DNA of 64,000 nt from Stenotrophomonas hibiscicola ATCC 19867. Its GTDB lineage: Bacteria; Pseudomonadota; Gammaproteobacteria; Xanthomonadales; Xanthomonadaceae. The position numbers and the translations under genes are program-made. The notes under the pieces were generated by a model. The model saw nothing but the letters and a program-made list of their open reading frames with translations. It searched no databases and was not told where the DNA came from. Positions 37,760 through 45,866 of the stretch are shown here, one piece after another. Within the stretch, counting starts at the first letter, position 1. Each line of letters opens with the position of its first letter. Where the stretch lies: the NCBI RefSeq assembly GCF_000382065.1, contig NZ_KB907498.1:254714-318713 (forward strand). Reading direction: 5' to 3'.

Positions 37760-38536
37760 TCACTCGGCGGGGGGCGCCTCCCTGGCATCGAGAATCTTGC
37801 CCCGCCAGGCGGCGCCAGCGCCGGACAACAGGGTCACCGCCGCTGCCGCTGCGGCTTCCGGGCCTTGGGCGGCCGGGTCCTGATCAACGGAATAGGCCCG
37901 GGCCCGCAGGGCTGTGCGCAGCGGACCGGGGTACAGGCCACTGACCCGTACCGGGCTGCGGCCGAGTTCGTCGTGCAGGCTGGCGATCAGGCCACGCAGG
38001 CCATGCTGGGCCACGCCATAACCGCCCCAGTAAGCCTGCCCCACCCGTTCGGGAGCATCGACCGCAAACACCAGCGCCGCATCTTCACGCTGCCGCAGCA
38101 GCGGCAGGCAGGCCTGGGCCAGCCAGGCCGGCGCGGTCAGGGTGACGTGCACCGCGCGGGCGAAACTGGCCGGGTCGGCCAGTTCAAACGGGGTCAGGCC
38201 AGGGAAGTGAGCGGCACAGACCAGCAGGCCGTCCAATCGCCCCAGCTCGCGCTGCAGGGCCTGGGCCAGCTCGGCATAGTCGTCGGGGCCCGCGCCTTCC
38301 AGGTCCAGTGGATACAGCAGCGGCTCCGGGCCGACCGCCTGCACCTGGGCGTAGACACGGTCCAGGCGGCGCGGCTTGCGGCCCAGCAGGACCACGGTGG
38401 CACCGGCGGCCGCAGCGGCCACTGCCGCCGCACTACCCAATCCGCCACCGGCACCGGCGACCAGCACTACGCGATCCTGCAACGGGCGGCCATCGAGCGC
38501 CCCGTCGGCCGGTGACGTCGATGGCCAGGCACTCAT
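37760..38536 (-). CDS. YciK-like short-chain dehydrogenase with degenerate active site
   Basis: 258 aa of SDR fold. The cofactor motif LVAGAGGGLGSAAA is present near residue 26, with R in LLGRKPRRL suggesting NADP(H). The NNAG region reads VCAAHFPG. The active-site segment is FAVDAPERVGQAYWGGYGVAQ: the Tyr is kept, but the family Ser and the YxxxK Lys are replaced (YxxxQ). Classical SDR catalysis is therefore unlikely unless other residues substitute. The start overlaps the glutaredoxin stop by ATGA, so the two are cotranslated. Confidence 0.8.
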   Translation of the reverse strand: MSAWPSTSPADGALDGRPLQDRVVLVAGAGGGLGSAAAVAAAAAGATVVLLGRKPRRLDRVYAQVQAVGPEPLLYPLDLEGAGPDDYAELAQALQRELGRLDGLLVCAAHFPGLTPFELADPASFARAVHVTLTAPAWLAQACLPLLRQREDAALVFAVDAPERVGQAYWGGYGVAQHGLRGLIASLHDELGRSPVRVSGLYPGPLRTALRARAYSVDQDPAAQGPEAAAAAAVTLLSGAGAAWRGKILDAREAPPAE

Positions 38537-38853
38537 CCCTGGGTCGCCTCTTCGACGATGCGCTTGAGCTCGCCGGCTTCGAACAACTCCAGGACAATGT
38601 CACAGCCACCAATCAACTCACCGTTGATGAACAGCTGCGGGAAGGTCGGCAGGTTGGAAAAGCGCGGCAGGTTGGCGCGGATCTCGGGTTCTTCCAGCAC
38701 GTTGACGGTGCGCAGGGTGACCGCGCCGGCCGCCATCAACGCCTGTACCGCGCGGCTGGAGAAGCCGCACATCGGGTATTGCGGGGTGCCCTTCATGAAC
38801 AGCACGAGCGGGTAACGATCGACCTCGGCCTGGATTTGCTGCATTACCGCCAC
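38533..38853 (-). CDS. grxD: Monothiol glutaredoxin, Grx4 family
   Basis: Cytosolic CGFS glutaredoxin that binds and passes [2Fe-2S] clusters. The motif is MKGTPQYPMCGFSSRAV, then LPTFPQLFINGELIGGCDI with the glutathione-binding TFPQ and GG. About 106 aa. The start is chosen at GTG 38853 because AGGAG lies seven bases before it. An ATG three codons later (38844) and a TTG at 38880 are also open. It is coupled to the SDR gene and adjacent, divergently, to superoxide dismutase, an oxidative-stress grouping. Confidence 0.9.
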   Translation of the reverse strand: MAVMQQIQAEVDRYPLVLFMKGTPQYPMCGFSSRAVQALMAAGAVTLRTVNVLEEPEIRANLPRFSNLPTFPQLFINGELIGGCDIVLELFEAGELKRIVEEATQG

Positions 38854-38974
38854 AACCACACTCCTTGCTTCGCCGGACAAACCGACCGCGGTGGTCGGCT
38901 AGACTGCCCACGGTAGCCGCCATTGTAAGCGGATGGAACCGGCTGCCGCCGCCCCTCTGGCCACGAACCTGTCC

Positions 38975-39553
38975 ATGCCTGTTGAATTGCCTGCCCTGCC
39001 CTACCTTCCCGGCTCCCTGCAGCCGCACCTGTCCGCACAGACCGTGGAACTGCACCACGGCCGCCACCATCGCGCCTATGTAGATGCCGTCAACGCCGGC
39101 ATCCTCGGCACCGAGTGGGAGGAAGCGTCGCTGGATGAGATCGTCCGCCACGCCCAGGGCAGGCTGTTCGATGCGGCCGCCCAGGCCTGGAACCACGGCT
39201 TCTATTGGCAGTGCCTGCGGCCGCGCGGCGGCGGCGAGCCGCAGGGCCGATTGGGCGAGCTGGTCAAGCGCCAGTTCGGTGACGCGCAGCGCCTGCGCGA
39301 GGAGTTCAACCGCGCCGCGCTGGGCCTGTTCGGCTCGGGCTGGGTGTGGCTGGTGCAGCATCCGGGCGGGCAGCTGGGCATCCAGGCCACCCGCAACGCC
39401 GGCACACCCCTGACCGGTGAGAGCACCCCGCTGCTGTGCTGCGATGTCTGGGAGCACGCCTACTACACCGAGTACCAGAATGACCGGGCGCGTTACCTGG
39501 ATGCCTTCTGGCAGCTGGTCAACTGGGAATTCGCCGAAAGCCAGCTGCGCTGA
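38975..39553 (+). CDS. sodB: Superoxide dismutase, Fe/Mn type
   Basis: 192 aa, the family length when started at ATG 38975 (MPVELPALPYLPGSLQPH). An upstream in-frame ATG at 38933 would add 14 residues. Metal ligands are visible: His in VELHHGRHH, His in AWNHGFYW, Asp and His in DVWEHAYY. The residue set (GLFGSGWVWLV) is of the Fe/Mn family; metal choice cannot be fixed. It detoxifies superoxide in the cytoplasm. The palindromic repeat directly downstream probably ends the transcript. Confidence 0.92.
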   Translation: MPVELPALPYLPGSLQPHLSAQTVELHHGRHHRAYVDAVNAGILGTEWEEASLDEIVRHAQGRLFDAAAQAWNHGFYWQCLRPRGGGEPQGRLGELVKRQFGDAQRLREEFNRAALGLFGSGWVWLVQHPGGQLGIQATRNAGTPLTGESTPLLCCDVWEHAYYTEYQNDRARYLDAFWQLVNWEFAESQLR

Positions 39554-39558
39554 CCCCT

Positions 39559-39617
39559 GTAGAGCCGAGCCCATGCTCGGCTGCTGTCCGGCCAGCCGAG
39601 CATGGGCTCGGCTCTAC
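39559..39617. repeat. SMAG-type inverted dimer (GTAGAGCCGAGC...)
   Basis: Starts GTAGAGCCGAGCCCATGCTC and ends with its inverted copy GAGCATGGGCTCGGCTCTAC. Each half also folds on itself (GCCGAGC/GCTCGGC). This matches the GTAG-headed REP family reported in S. maltophilia. It lies between convergent sodB and the AhpD-like gene. Confidence 0.9.
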
Positions 39618-39627
39618 AGATCACGCT

Positions 39628-39969
39628 TCACGCGTTCTCGTGCGCGGCCACCGCGTCCATCACCCGTGCCGAATACACCAGCGCGGCGCCTGCATTGAGC
39701 GACACCGCCACGCCCAGTGCCTCGGCGATTTCCTCGCGGCTGGCGCCATGCTTCAGTGCTGCATCCACATGTACGGTGATGCAGCCATCGCAGCGGGTGG
39801 TCACCGCCACTGCCAACGCGATCAGTTCGCGGGTCTTGGCATCCAGATGGTTGGTCTGGGCGCCGGCATTGGCCAGGGTCGCGTAGCCCTTGACCGTGTC
39901 CGGCGAGAGCTTGCCGATCTCGCCGATACGGCCCTTCAGTTCCTTGCGGTAGGCATTCCAGTCGAGCAT
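39628..39969 (-). CDS. Carboxymuconolactone decarboxylase/AhpD-fold protein
   Basis: 113 aa all-helical protein. The redox motif TRCDGCITVH holds the CxxC and the nearby His of the AhpD-like family, and GASREEIAEALGVAVSLNAG is the typical second helix block. Such proteins act as alkylhydroperoxidases or disulfide reductases; the exact reaction is not shown. It is close to sodB and glutaredoxin, which suits a peroxide role. Confidence 0.88.
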   Translation of the reverse strand: MLDWNAYRKELKGRIGEIGKLSPDTVKGYATLANAGAQTNHLDAKTRELIALAVAVTTRCDGCITVHVDAALKHGASREEIAEALGVAVSLNAGAALVYSARVMDAVAAHENA

Positions 39970-40065
39970 GGTCGTGACTCCTGTGAAAGGAGCTCCACGC
40001 TACCACCGGCAATGGTGCGCCGATGCCTGCACCGGCGCGCCACACCGTTGCAGGCATACAAGGTT

Positions 40066-40086
40066 GTGCCGGCCATTGGCCGGCAC
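40066..40086. repeat. Short palindrome TGCCGGCC-ATT-GGCCGGCA
   Basis: A REP-like hairpin (TGCCGGCCATTGGCCGGCA) just past the purK stop. A single unit of the same general type as those at 52971 and 63181. Confidence 0.8.
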
Positions 40087-40094
40087 GCCCGGGC

Positions 40095-41243
40095 TCAGCT
40101 ATTGCGCAGCGCGTGTACCGCCGGCGCCACCTGGGCCTGGCGGTCCAGTTCCAGGCCAACCTGATCCAGCGCATCGGCCAATGCAGCGGCATCATCGTCG
40201 CGCAACGTGGCGTGGCCGACCTTGCGGCCCTCGCGCGGCTCCTTGCCGTAGTCGTGCCAGTGGCCGCTGGCCTGGGCCAGTACCGGTGCCGGGTCGGGCA
40301 TCACGCCCAGCCAGTTCAGCATGCAGGCGTGACCCAGCATGCGGGTGCTGCCCAGCGGCAGGCCCAGCACGGCGCGCAGGTGATTCTCGAACTGCGAGGT
40401 TTCGCTGCCTTCGATGGTCCAGTGGCCGGAGTTGTGCACGCGCGGCGCCATCTCGTTGGCCAGCAGTTCGCCATCGCGGCAGAACAGCTCCAGCGCGAAC
40501 ACGCCGACGTACTGCAGGTGCTCGGCAACGCGGCGGGCATAGCCGATCGCGGCCTGCTGCTCGGTGTCGGACAGCACGGCCGGGGCCACGCTGGCCGACA
40601 GCACGCCGTCGACATGCCAGTTGCCGGTGACCGGCCAGGCCTCGAAGCTGCCATCGCGGCCACGCACGGCAACCACGCTGACTTCGCGCTGGAAGGCCAC
40701 GAAGCCTTCCAGGATCAGGCCGGTACGCTCGACCTGTGCACCCAGCGCATCCCACGCGGCATCGATGTCGGCCTCGTTGCGCAGGCGGAACTGGCCCTTG
40801 CCGTCATAGCCGAGGCGACGGGTCTTGAGGATGCACGGCAGGCCGAATTCGGCGGCCTTGGCGGCCAGTTCGTCGCGGCTGCGGATATCGGCGAAGGCCG
40901 GCAGCGGAATGCCCAGCTGCTGGAACAGGGTCTTCTCGCTGAGCCGGTCCTGTGCGACAGCCAGCGCCGACGGCGGCGGGTAGACCGGCACGCGGTCGGC
41001 CAGCCACTGCGCACTGTCGGCCGGCACATTCTCGAAATCGAAGGTGACCACATCGACCTTGGCAGCGAAGTCCGCCAGGGCCTGGCGGTCATCGAAGGCG
41101 CCCACGGTGAGCGGCGCCAGCGGGCCGCTGCAGGCATCAGCGGCCGGGTCATACAGTTCGAAGCGCAGCCCCAGCGGCGCACCGGCCAGGACCATCATGC
41201 GGGCGAGCTGGCCGCCGCCCAGGATGCCGACGATCAGACTCAT
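40095..41243 (-). CDS. purK: N5-carboxyaminoimidazole ribonucleotide synthase
   Basis: ATP-grasp enzyme of de novo purine synthesis that carboxylates AIR to N5-CAIR. It has 382 aa. The N-terminal motif [13 protein letters not shown] is characteristic. The ATP-grasp core has [15 protein letters not shown] and [15 protein letters not shown]. The start overlaps the purE stop by ATGA, giving the common purE-purK pair. Confidence 0.97.
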   Translation of the reverse strand: MSLIVGILGGGQLARMMVLAGAPLGLRFELYDPAADACSGPLAPLTVGAFDDRQALADFAAKVDVVTFDFENVPADSAQWLADRVPVYPPPSALAVAQDRLSEKTLFQQLGIPLPAFADIRSRDELAAKAAEFGLPCILKTRRLGYDGKGQFRLRNEADIDAAWDALGAQVERTGLILEGFVAFQREVSVVAVRGRDGSFEAWPVTGNWHVDGVLSASVAPAVLSDTEQQAAIGYARRVAEHLQYVGVFALELFCRDGELLANEMAPRVHNSGHWTIEGSETSQFENHLRAVLGLPLGSTRMLGHACMLNWLGVMPDPAPVLAQASGHWHDYGKEPREGRKVGHATLRDDDAAALADALDQVGLELDRQAQVAPAVHALRNS

Positions 41244-41743
41244 TGGCGCGGATCGTCGTGGGCCATCACGTCTTCGGTCTGGCGTGCACGGAAGGCATCG
41301 AGCGCCTGGCCGATCGCCGGCTGGTCGCTGGCCAGCATCGCAGCGGCGAACAGCGCGGCGTTGGAGGCGCCGGCGTTGCCGATGGCAAAGGTGGCGACCG
41401 GGATACCGGCCGGCATCTGCACGATCGACAGCAGCGAATCCATGCCGTTGAGGGCCTTGGACTGCACCGGCACACCCAGCACCGGCACGGCGGTCTTGGC
41501 AGCGATCATGCCCGGCAGGTGCGCGGCCCCGCCTGCACCGGCGATGATGGCCCGCAGGCCACGCGGGCCCGCCTGCTCGGCGTAACTGAACAACACATCC
41601 GGCGTCCGATGCGCGGACACCACCTTCACTTCGAACGGAACACCCAGGGCTTCAAGCTTCTGGGCGGCGTGCTGCATGGTTTCCCAGTCGGAACGGGAAC
41701 CCATGACGATGCCGACAAGCGGCGCGATCGGGTTGGGGGTCAT
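41240..41743 (-). CDS. purE: N5-carboxyaminoimidazole ribonucleotide mutase
   Basis: Converts N5-CAIR to CAIR. It has 167 aa. [14 protein letters not shown] holds the substrate Ser/Asp, VVSAHRTPD the conserved AHR, and [16 protein letters not shown] the phosphate-binding loop. It is cotranslated with purK downstream. Confidence 0.97.
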   Translation of the reverse strand: MTPNPIAPLVGIVMGSRSDWETMQHAAQKLEALGVPFEVKVVSAHRTPDVLFSYAEQAGPRGLRAIIAGAGGAAHLPGMIAAKTAVPVLGVPVQSKALNGMDSLLSIVQMPAGIPVATFAIGNAGASNAALFAAAMLASDQPAIGQALDAFRARQTEDVMAHDDPRQ

Positions 41744-41801
41744 TGGCCGTCACCTGCCTTAAAGACGTATTCTAGCCATCTTCCACGCAAGACGAAGAAC
41801 C

Positions 41802-42071
41802 ATGGATCGCAAGCTGCTCGACCTGCTGGTGTCGCCGGACACCCGCCAGCCCCTGTCCCTGCTGGATGGCAAGGGCCTGGAAGCCCTCAACAAGGCCATT
41901 TCCGCCGGCGCGGTAACCAAGGCCGATGGCAACCCGCTGGCGCAGCCGCTGCGCGAGGCACTGGTCACCCGCGACCGCAAGCAGGTCTTCCGCGTGGACG
42001 ATGGCATTCCGGTGCTGCTGGCCGAGGAAGCCATTCCCACCGCCCAGATCGCCGACTTCCCGGCCGCATGA
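41802..42071 (+). CDS. Trm112/YcaR-like protein
   Basis: 89 aa. The N-terminus MDRKLLDLLVSPDTRQPL aligns with the Trm112/YcaR family, but the Cys expected in LxCP is Ser (LVSPDT), so the zinc site is absent. VDDGIPVLLAEEA is the conserved C-terminal motif. In this genome it precedes nadC with an ATGA overlap, unlike the usual place beside kdsB. Confidence 0.85.
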   Translation: MDRKLLDLLVSPDTRQPLSLLDGKGLEALNKAISAGAVTKADGNPLAQPLREALVTRDRKQVFRVDDGIPVLLAEEAIPTAQIADFPAA

Positions 42072-42919
42072 GCGCGCTGCCGACGCCGGACGCGGCCGTT
42101 GTCGCCGCCGATGTCGCGCGTGCGCTGGCCGAGGACCTGGGCAGCGGCGACGTCACCGCTGCGCTGCTGCCCGACCAGGCCGACAGCGCTTACCTGCTGT
42201 GCAAGCAGGACGGAGTGATCGCCGGTCGCCCCTGGTTCGACGCCACCCACCGCGCACTCGACCCGGAGGTGCGCATCGAATGGCATGTCTCCGAAGGTGA
42301 CCCGGTCACTGCCGGCACCGTGCTGGCCCTGCTGCACGGGCGCAGCCGCAGTCTGGTCAGTGCCGAGCGCACCTCTCTGAATTTCCTGCAGACGCTGTCC
42401 GGCACCGCCACCACCACCGCCCGCTACGTAGCGGCAGTGGCCGGTACCGGCACGCGCATCCTCGACACCCGCAAGACCCTGCCCGGCCTGCGCCTGGCGC
42501 AGAAGTACGCGGTGCGCTGCGGCGGTGGCGAGAACCACCGCTTCGGCCTCTACGACACGGTGATGCTGAAGGAGAACCATATCCGTGCCGCCGGTTCGCT
42601 GGCCGCAGCGGTGGCCGCCGCACGCCGGCAGTGGCCTGCGCTGCCGCTGGTGGTGGAGGTCGAAGACCTGGCGCAGCTGCGCCAGGCGTTGGAAGCCGGG
42701 TGCGAACGCATCCTGCTGGACGACTTCAGCCCCGACCTGCGTCGCGAAGCCGTACGCATCACGGCCGGCCGCATTCCACTGGAAGTCTCCGGCAGCGTCG
42801 GCCTGGGCGGCCTGCGTTCGATCGCCGAAGACGGCGTGGACTGCATCTCCATCGGCGGGCTGACCAAGCATGTGCAGGCCATCGATCTGTCGCTGAAGCT
42901 GGGCCCGCCGCCGGCTTGA
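42068..42919 (+). CDS. nadC: Nicotinate-nucleotide pyrophosphorylase (carboxylating)
   Basis: Makes nicotinate mononucleotide from quinolinate and PRPP in NAD synthesis. It has 283 aa. Active-site motifs AERTSLNFLQTLSG, DTRKTLPGLR, GGGENHRFGL, LKENHI and the phosphate-binding IEVSGSVG-like region (LEVSGSVGL) are present. The start overlaps the preceding Trm112-like gene by ATGA, which fixes it. No nadA or nadB is in the window. Confidence 0.96.
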   Translation: MSALPTPDAAVVAADVARALAEDLGSGDVTAALLPDQADSAYLLCKQDGVIAGRPWFDATHRALDPEVRIEWHVSEGDPVTAGTVLALLHGRSRSLVSAERTSLNFLQTLSGTATTTARYVAAVAGTGTRILDTRKTLPGLRLAQKYAVRCGGGENHRFGLYDTVMLKENHIRAAGSLAAAVAAARRQWPALPLVVEVEDLAQLRQALEAGCERILLDDFSPDLRREAVRITAGRIPLEVSGSVGLGGLRSIAEDGVDCISIGGLTKHVQAIDLSLKLGPPPA

Positions 42920-42933
42920 GGCCTGCGGGACGT

Positions 42934-43020
42934 TGTCGAGCCTACGCTCGGCTGCTTCTCGATCTGCGGCGCGCCCTGCACCCGCTTTGCGCGATGAGCC
43001 GAGCGTGGGCTCGGCTCTGC
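42934..43020. repeat. SMAG-type inverted pair, degenerate left arm
   Basis: GTCGAGCCTACGCTCGGCTG at the left and GAGCCGAGCGTGGGCTCGGC at the right form an inverted pair about 87 bases long. It has GTCG in place of GTAG at the left end. Downstream of nadC. Confidence 0.8.
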
Positions 43021-43094
43021 ACGACCGGAACGCCTTCACGGCTCGGCTACGGCCGCCTCTGCGACGCTGCCGGCATCCCCCACAGGAGCCGTGC

Positions 43095-44096
43095 ATGCGC
43101 CGGATGCTCTTGCCTGCCTGCCTGCTGCTGGCCGCGGCACCGTTGTCCGCAGCGGCCGCCGAAGCCTGCGATGTTCCGCCCCGCTTTGGCCTGAGTCCGT
43201 TGGCGGTGGCCATCCGCAACACCGCCTGCAATGAGCACCGGCTCTGGTACCGGCCCTTCATCGATCGTGAAGGCCGTGCCGCCAGCCTCAGCGTCACCGA
43301 GGCCGAAAGCGATCACCTGGCCGACAACGGACTGATCGCCTGGCAGCGCGTGGCTGGCTACTGGCGAAACAGCGGCACGCTCAACGCGATGGGCAGCATC
43401 GCCGGCGCCAGCAGCTGCCTGGCACCGCTGGGCACGCGCTACACCGACAGTGACTGCCGCGCGTTCCTGATCGACAACCCGTGGTCGGCCGCGTTCATCT
43501 CCTGGGTAATGGTGCAGTCCGGCGTTCCCGGCTTCAATACCTCGCCTCGCCACATCGACTACATCCGTGCCGCATACCAGGGCGGCCCCTCGGGCGTGCC
43601 GTACCGGCTGGTCGACCCGGCCACGGCCAAACCCGCGCCGGGCGACCTGCTGTGCTTCCTGCGCGACCGCAGCACCACGCTCAGCTACAGCGGGCTGGTG
43701 CAGGCGCTGGGCAACGGCTCGGTGGGCCACTGGAAGTCGCATTGCGAAGTGGTGGTGGCCGCCAACCTGGGGGGCGACCAGACCCTGTACCTGGTCGGTG
43801 GCAACGTGATGAACACCGTAGCGATGCGGCTGCTGCCGCTGGACCGCACCGGGCTGATCAAGCTGCCACCGGCGCGCGAACGCAACAGCACCGGCATCGA
43901 CCCGAGCTGCACGCCAGGGCGCGAGGACGAATGCAGCTTCAACCGCCAGGACTGGGCAGCCCTGCTGCAGCTGACTGCAACCTCACCGCTGGTGATGCCC
44001 TCGCCCACTGCGACGCCGATGCAGCACACTCCGGCACCGCAACCGATCATCGTGCCCGCGCAGCCGGTGTCCAGCGAACCGCAGCCGCGGCGGTGA
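43095..44096 (+). CDS. DUF2272 domain-containing secreted protein
   Basis: 333 aa. ATG at 43095 with ACAGGAG before it; the signal peptide ends near AAAAEA (residue 21). The DUF2272 core has NPWSAAFISWVMVQSGV, then RHIDYIRAAY and PAPGDLLCF, followed by SHCEVVV. This is an NlpC/P60-like arrangement with a possible Cys/His site, though no activity is proven. The C-terminal 40 residues are Pro/Thr-rich and probably disordered. Five Cys in the first 70 percent suggest disulfides. Confidence 0.82.
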   Translation: MRRMLLPACLLLAAAPLSAAAAEACDVPPRFGLSPLAVAIRNTACNEHRLWYRPFIDREGRAASLSVTEAESDHLADNGLIAWQRVAGYWRNSGTLNAMGSIAGASSCLAPLGTRYTDSDCRAFLIDNPWSAAFISWVMVQSGVPGFNTSPRHIDYIRAAYQGGPSGVPYRLVDPATAKPAPGDLLCFLRDRSTTLSYSGLVQALGNGSVGHWKSHCEVVVAANLGGDQTLYLVGGNVMNTVAMRLLPLDRTGLIKLPPARERNSTGIDPSCTPGREDECSFNRQDWAALLQLTATSPLVMPSPTATPMQHTPAPQPIIVPAQPVSSEPQPRR

Positions 44097-44163
44097 GTGC
44101 GGCGCTTGATCCAGCGCGCGTTCGCCGCCATCTTTGCGGGATCGACCTCTGACGGCTGACGCC

Positions 44164-44514
44164 ATGCCTACCCTGCTGTTGTTGCTGATTGCCGGCGGAA
44201 TCATCTACTTCTTCTGGAACGCGGCACGCTCGGCCGCAGAGCGCGCCGTTGAATTGGGCCGCAATGCCTGCCGCGCAGCTGATGTGCAATGGCTGGATCA
44301 GGCGGTGCACGCCACCGGCCTGCGCCTGTCGCGCGGCGAGGATGGCCGGCTTGGGTTCGAGCGCACCTTCAAGTTCGAGTATTCCTACGATGGCATCGAT
44401 CGCCACGTGGGTCGCATGGTGCTGCGTGGCGACCAGTTGATCTCGTTCACCGGCCCCGGCGCGGCGCGGATCAGCCAGATCCGGCCGGATGCGAAGGATG
44501 CCGAGGATGTGTAA
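44164..44514 (+). CDS. DUF3301 family protein
   Basis: 116 aa. ATG at 44164. The N-terminal hydrophobic segment TLLLLLIAGGIIYFFW is followed by a cytoplasmic-type domain with GRNACRAADVQWLDQAVHA and RTFKFEYSYDG, typical of DUF3301. Function unknown. 67 bases after the DUF2272 gene, same strand, possibly one transcript. Confidence 0.85.
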   Translation: MPTLLLLLIAGGIIYFFWNAARSAAERAVELGRNACRAADVQWLDQAVHATGLRLSRGEDGRLGFERTFKFEYSYDGIDRHVGRMVLRGDQLISFTGPGAARISQIRPDAKDAEDV

Positions 44515-44525
44515 GGGCTGAAGGC

Positions 44526-44546
44526 GTGCCGACCAACGGTCGGCAC
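44526..44546. repeat. REP-like palindrome GTGCCGACC-AAC-GGTCGGCAC
   Basis: A perfect 9-bp inverted repeat with a 3-base loop between convergent DUF3301 and sspB. The same unit recurs at 48652-48672 and 52937-52957. Confidence 0.9.
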
Positions 44547-44560
44547 CCACCGTTACTTGG

Positions 44561-45013
44561 TTACTTGACCACGCGCAGGTTCGGCCGCCCCTTCGGCGGC
44601 GGGCTGGCTGGCGGCGTATCGTCCGGCGGCGTGCCTTCCTCGTGCAGCAGTTCGTCGCTGGTCGGCGCGGTTTCGCTGCCCGGGATATCATCCGGCAGCG
44701 CCATGCCCTGCCCGGTCTCGCGGGCATAGACCGCCAGCACGGCGCTGATCGGCACCTGCACCGGGTAGCTGGTACCGGAGAAGCGCGCCGAGAAGCTCAC
44801 CATCTCGTTGTCGATCATCAGCCGTACGACGGCACGTTCGGCGATGTTGAGCACGACCCGGCCATCCTTGACCGCCGAAGGCGGCACCTGCACGCCGGGA
44901 ACGCCGGCGTCGACCAGGATGTGCGGGGTCAGCTGGTTGTCGTTGATCCATTCCACCAGCGCCCGCAGCAGGTACGGGCGGTGGCTGGTCATGTGGAAGA
45001 AGTCTTCGGTCAT
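44561..45013 (-). CDS. sspB: ClpXP adaptor (stringent starvation protein B)
   Basis: Delivers ssrA-tagged peptides to ClpXP. It has 150 aa. N-terminal RPYLLRALVEWINDNQLTPHILVDAG matches SspB (shown in part), then AVKDGRVVLNIAERAV. The Pro/Thr-rich linker ends in the ClpX-binding tail RPNLRVVK, the expected C-terminal motif. A start at the inner Met (MTSHRPYLL) is possible. It lies 83 bases beyond the interrupted sspA. Confidence 0.95.
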   Translation of the reverse strand: MTEDFFHMTSHRPYLLRALVEWINDNQLTPHILVDAGVPGVQVPPSAVKDGRVVLNIAERAVVRLMIDNEMVSFSARFSGTSYPVQVPISAVLAVYARETGQGMALPDDIPGSETAPTSDELLHEEGTPPDDTPPASPPPKGRPNLRVVK

Positions 45014-45096
45014 GCGTGAAGTGTACGCGCCCGGCGCCCCGCCGGGGCGGATCGCCTGCACGCCGGTCGGCGTGCAGACGGGTAACGCGGGCCGGA

Positions 45097-45732
45097 TCAG
45101 GCCGGCAGGTCGCGCAGCTTCTTTTCCTGCTCGGTCAGGCTACGGACGAAACCGGGGTGGCGGAAGATGCGGTTACCGTAGTCCTCAATCGCCTTGCCAT
45201 CCTTCGGAAGTGGCACATCCAGCGATTGCAGCCGCCAGATGATCGGGGCCATGGCGCAGTCGGCCAGGCTCATTTCCGGGTTGAGGAAGAACTTGCTGGC
45301 CTTGAACAGCGGCAGCGAGGCGGTCAGCAGTTCCTTCAGACGCTTGCGCCCGGCCTCGGCCTGGGTCTTGTTGCCCAGCTGGATGGCCTGCACCTGCGGC
45401 ACCCAGTCGTGCTCGATGCGCAGCATCGCCAGGCGGATGCGCGCACGCGACAGCGGATCGACCGGCATCAGCGGCGGATGCGGGTAGCGCTCGTCCAGGT
45501 ACTCGCTCACCACCGACGCGGCGTAGAGCACCAGCTCGCGCTCCACCAGGGTCGGCACCGAGTGGTACGGATTGAGATCGATCAGGTCTTCGGGCGGGTT
45601 CTACGGATCGACCGGAACGAAGTCGAAGGTGACGCCCTTGGCCGCCAGGACCAGGCGCACCCGGTGGCACAGCACATCGTCGTTCGAGGAAAACAGCGTC
45701 AGTGTATTGCGCATGCGTACGCTCGCCGCCAT
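45097..45732 (-). pseudogene. sspA: Stringent starvation protein A, interrupted by an in-frame amber codon
   Basis: SspA is a glutathione-transferase-fold RNA polymerase partner. From ATG 45732 (GGGAGAG upstream) the frame encodes LTLFSSNDDVLCHRVRLVLAAKG, then reads VPVDP-TAG-NPPEDL at codon 44 (TAG at 45603-45601). After it the same frame continues without other damage to LRDLPA, giving 211 residues in all, the family length. A CAG-to-TAG change would explain it. Either the gene is inactive, or the sequence has an error, or an amber suppressor or reinitiation (GTG at 45558) supplies protein. The flanks (sspB, petABC) are in the usual order. Confidence 0.85.
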
Positions 45733-45866
45733 CAAAGGCTCTCCCACGACAGGAGACCGCCTGCCGCATCGGCGCCGCCGGCACCGTGCCGACGGTCGAC
45801 TCCTCCCCGAGTGTGCAACCGACCATCACAAAAGCCAATAGGCCCGTGCGATGGCCGGCGGCCGAA

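Noticed and set aside
44245..44260. Possible frameshift in the DUF3301 gene
   Set aside because: The frame from 44164 to 44514 is intact and matches the family throughout.
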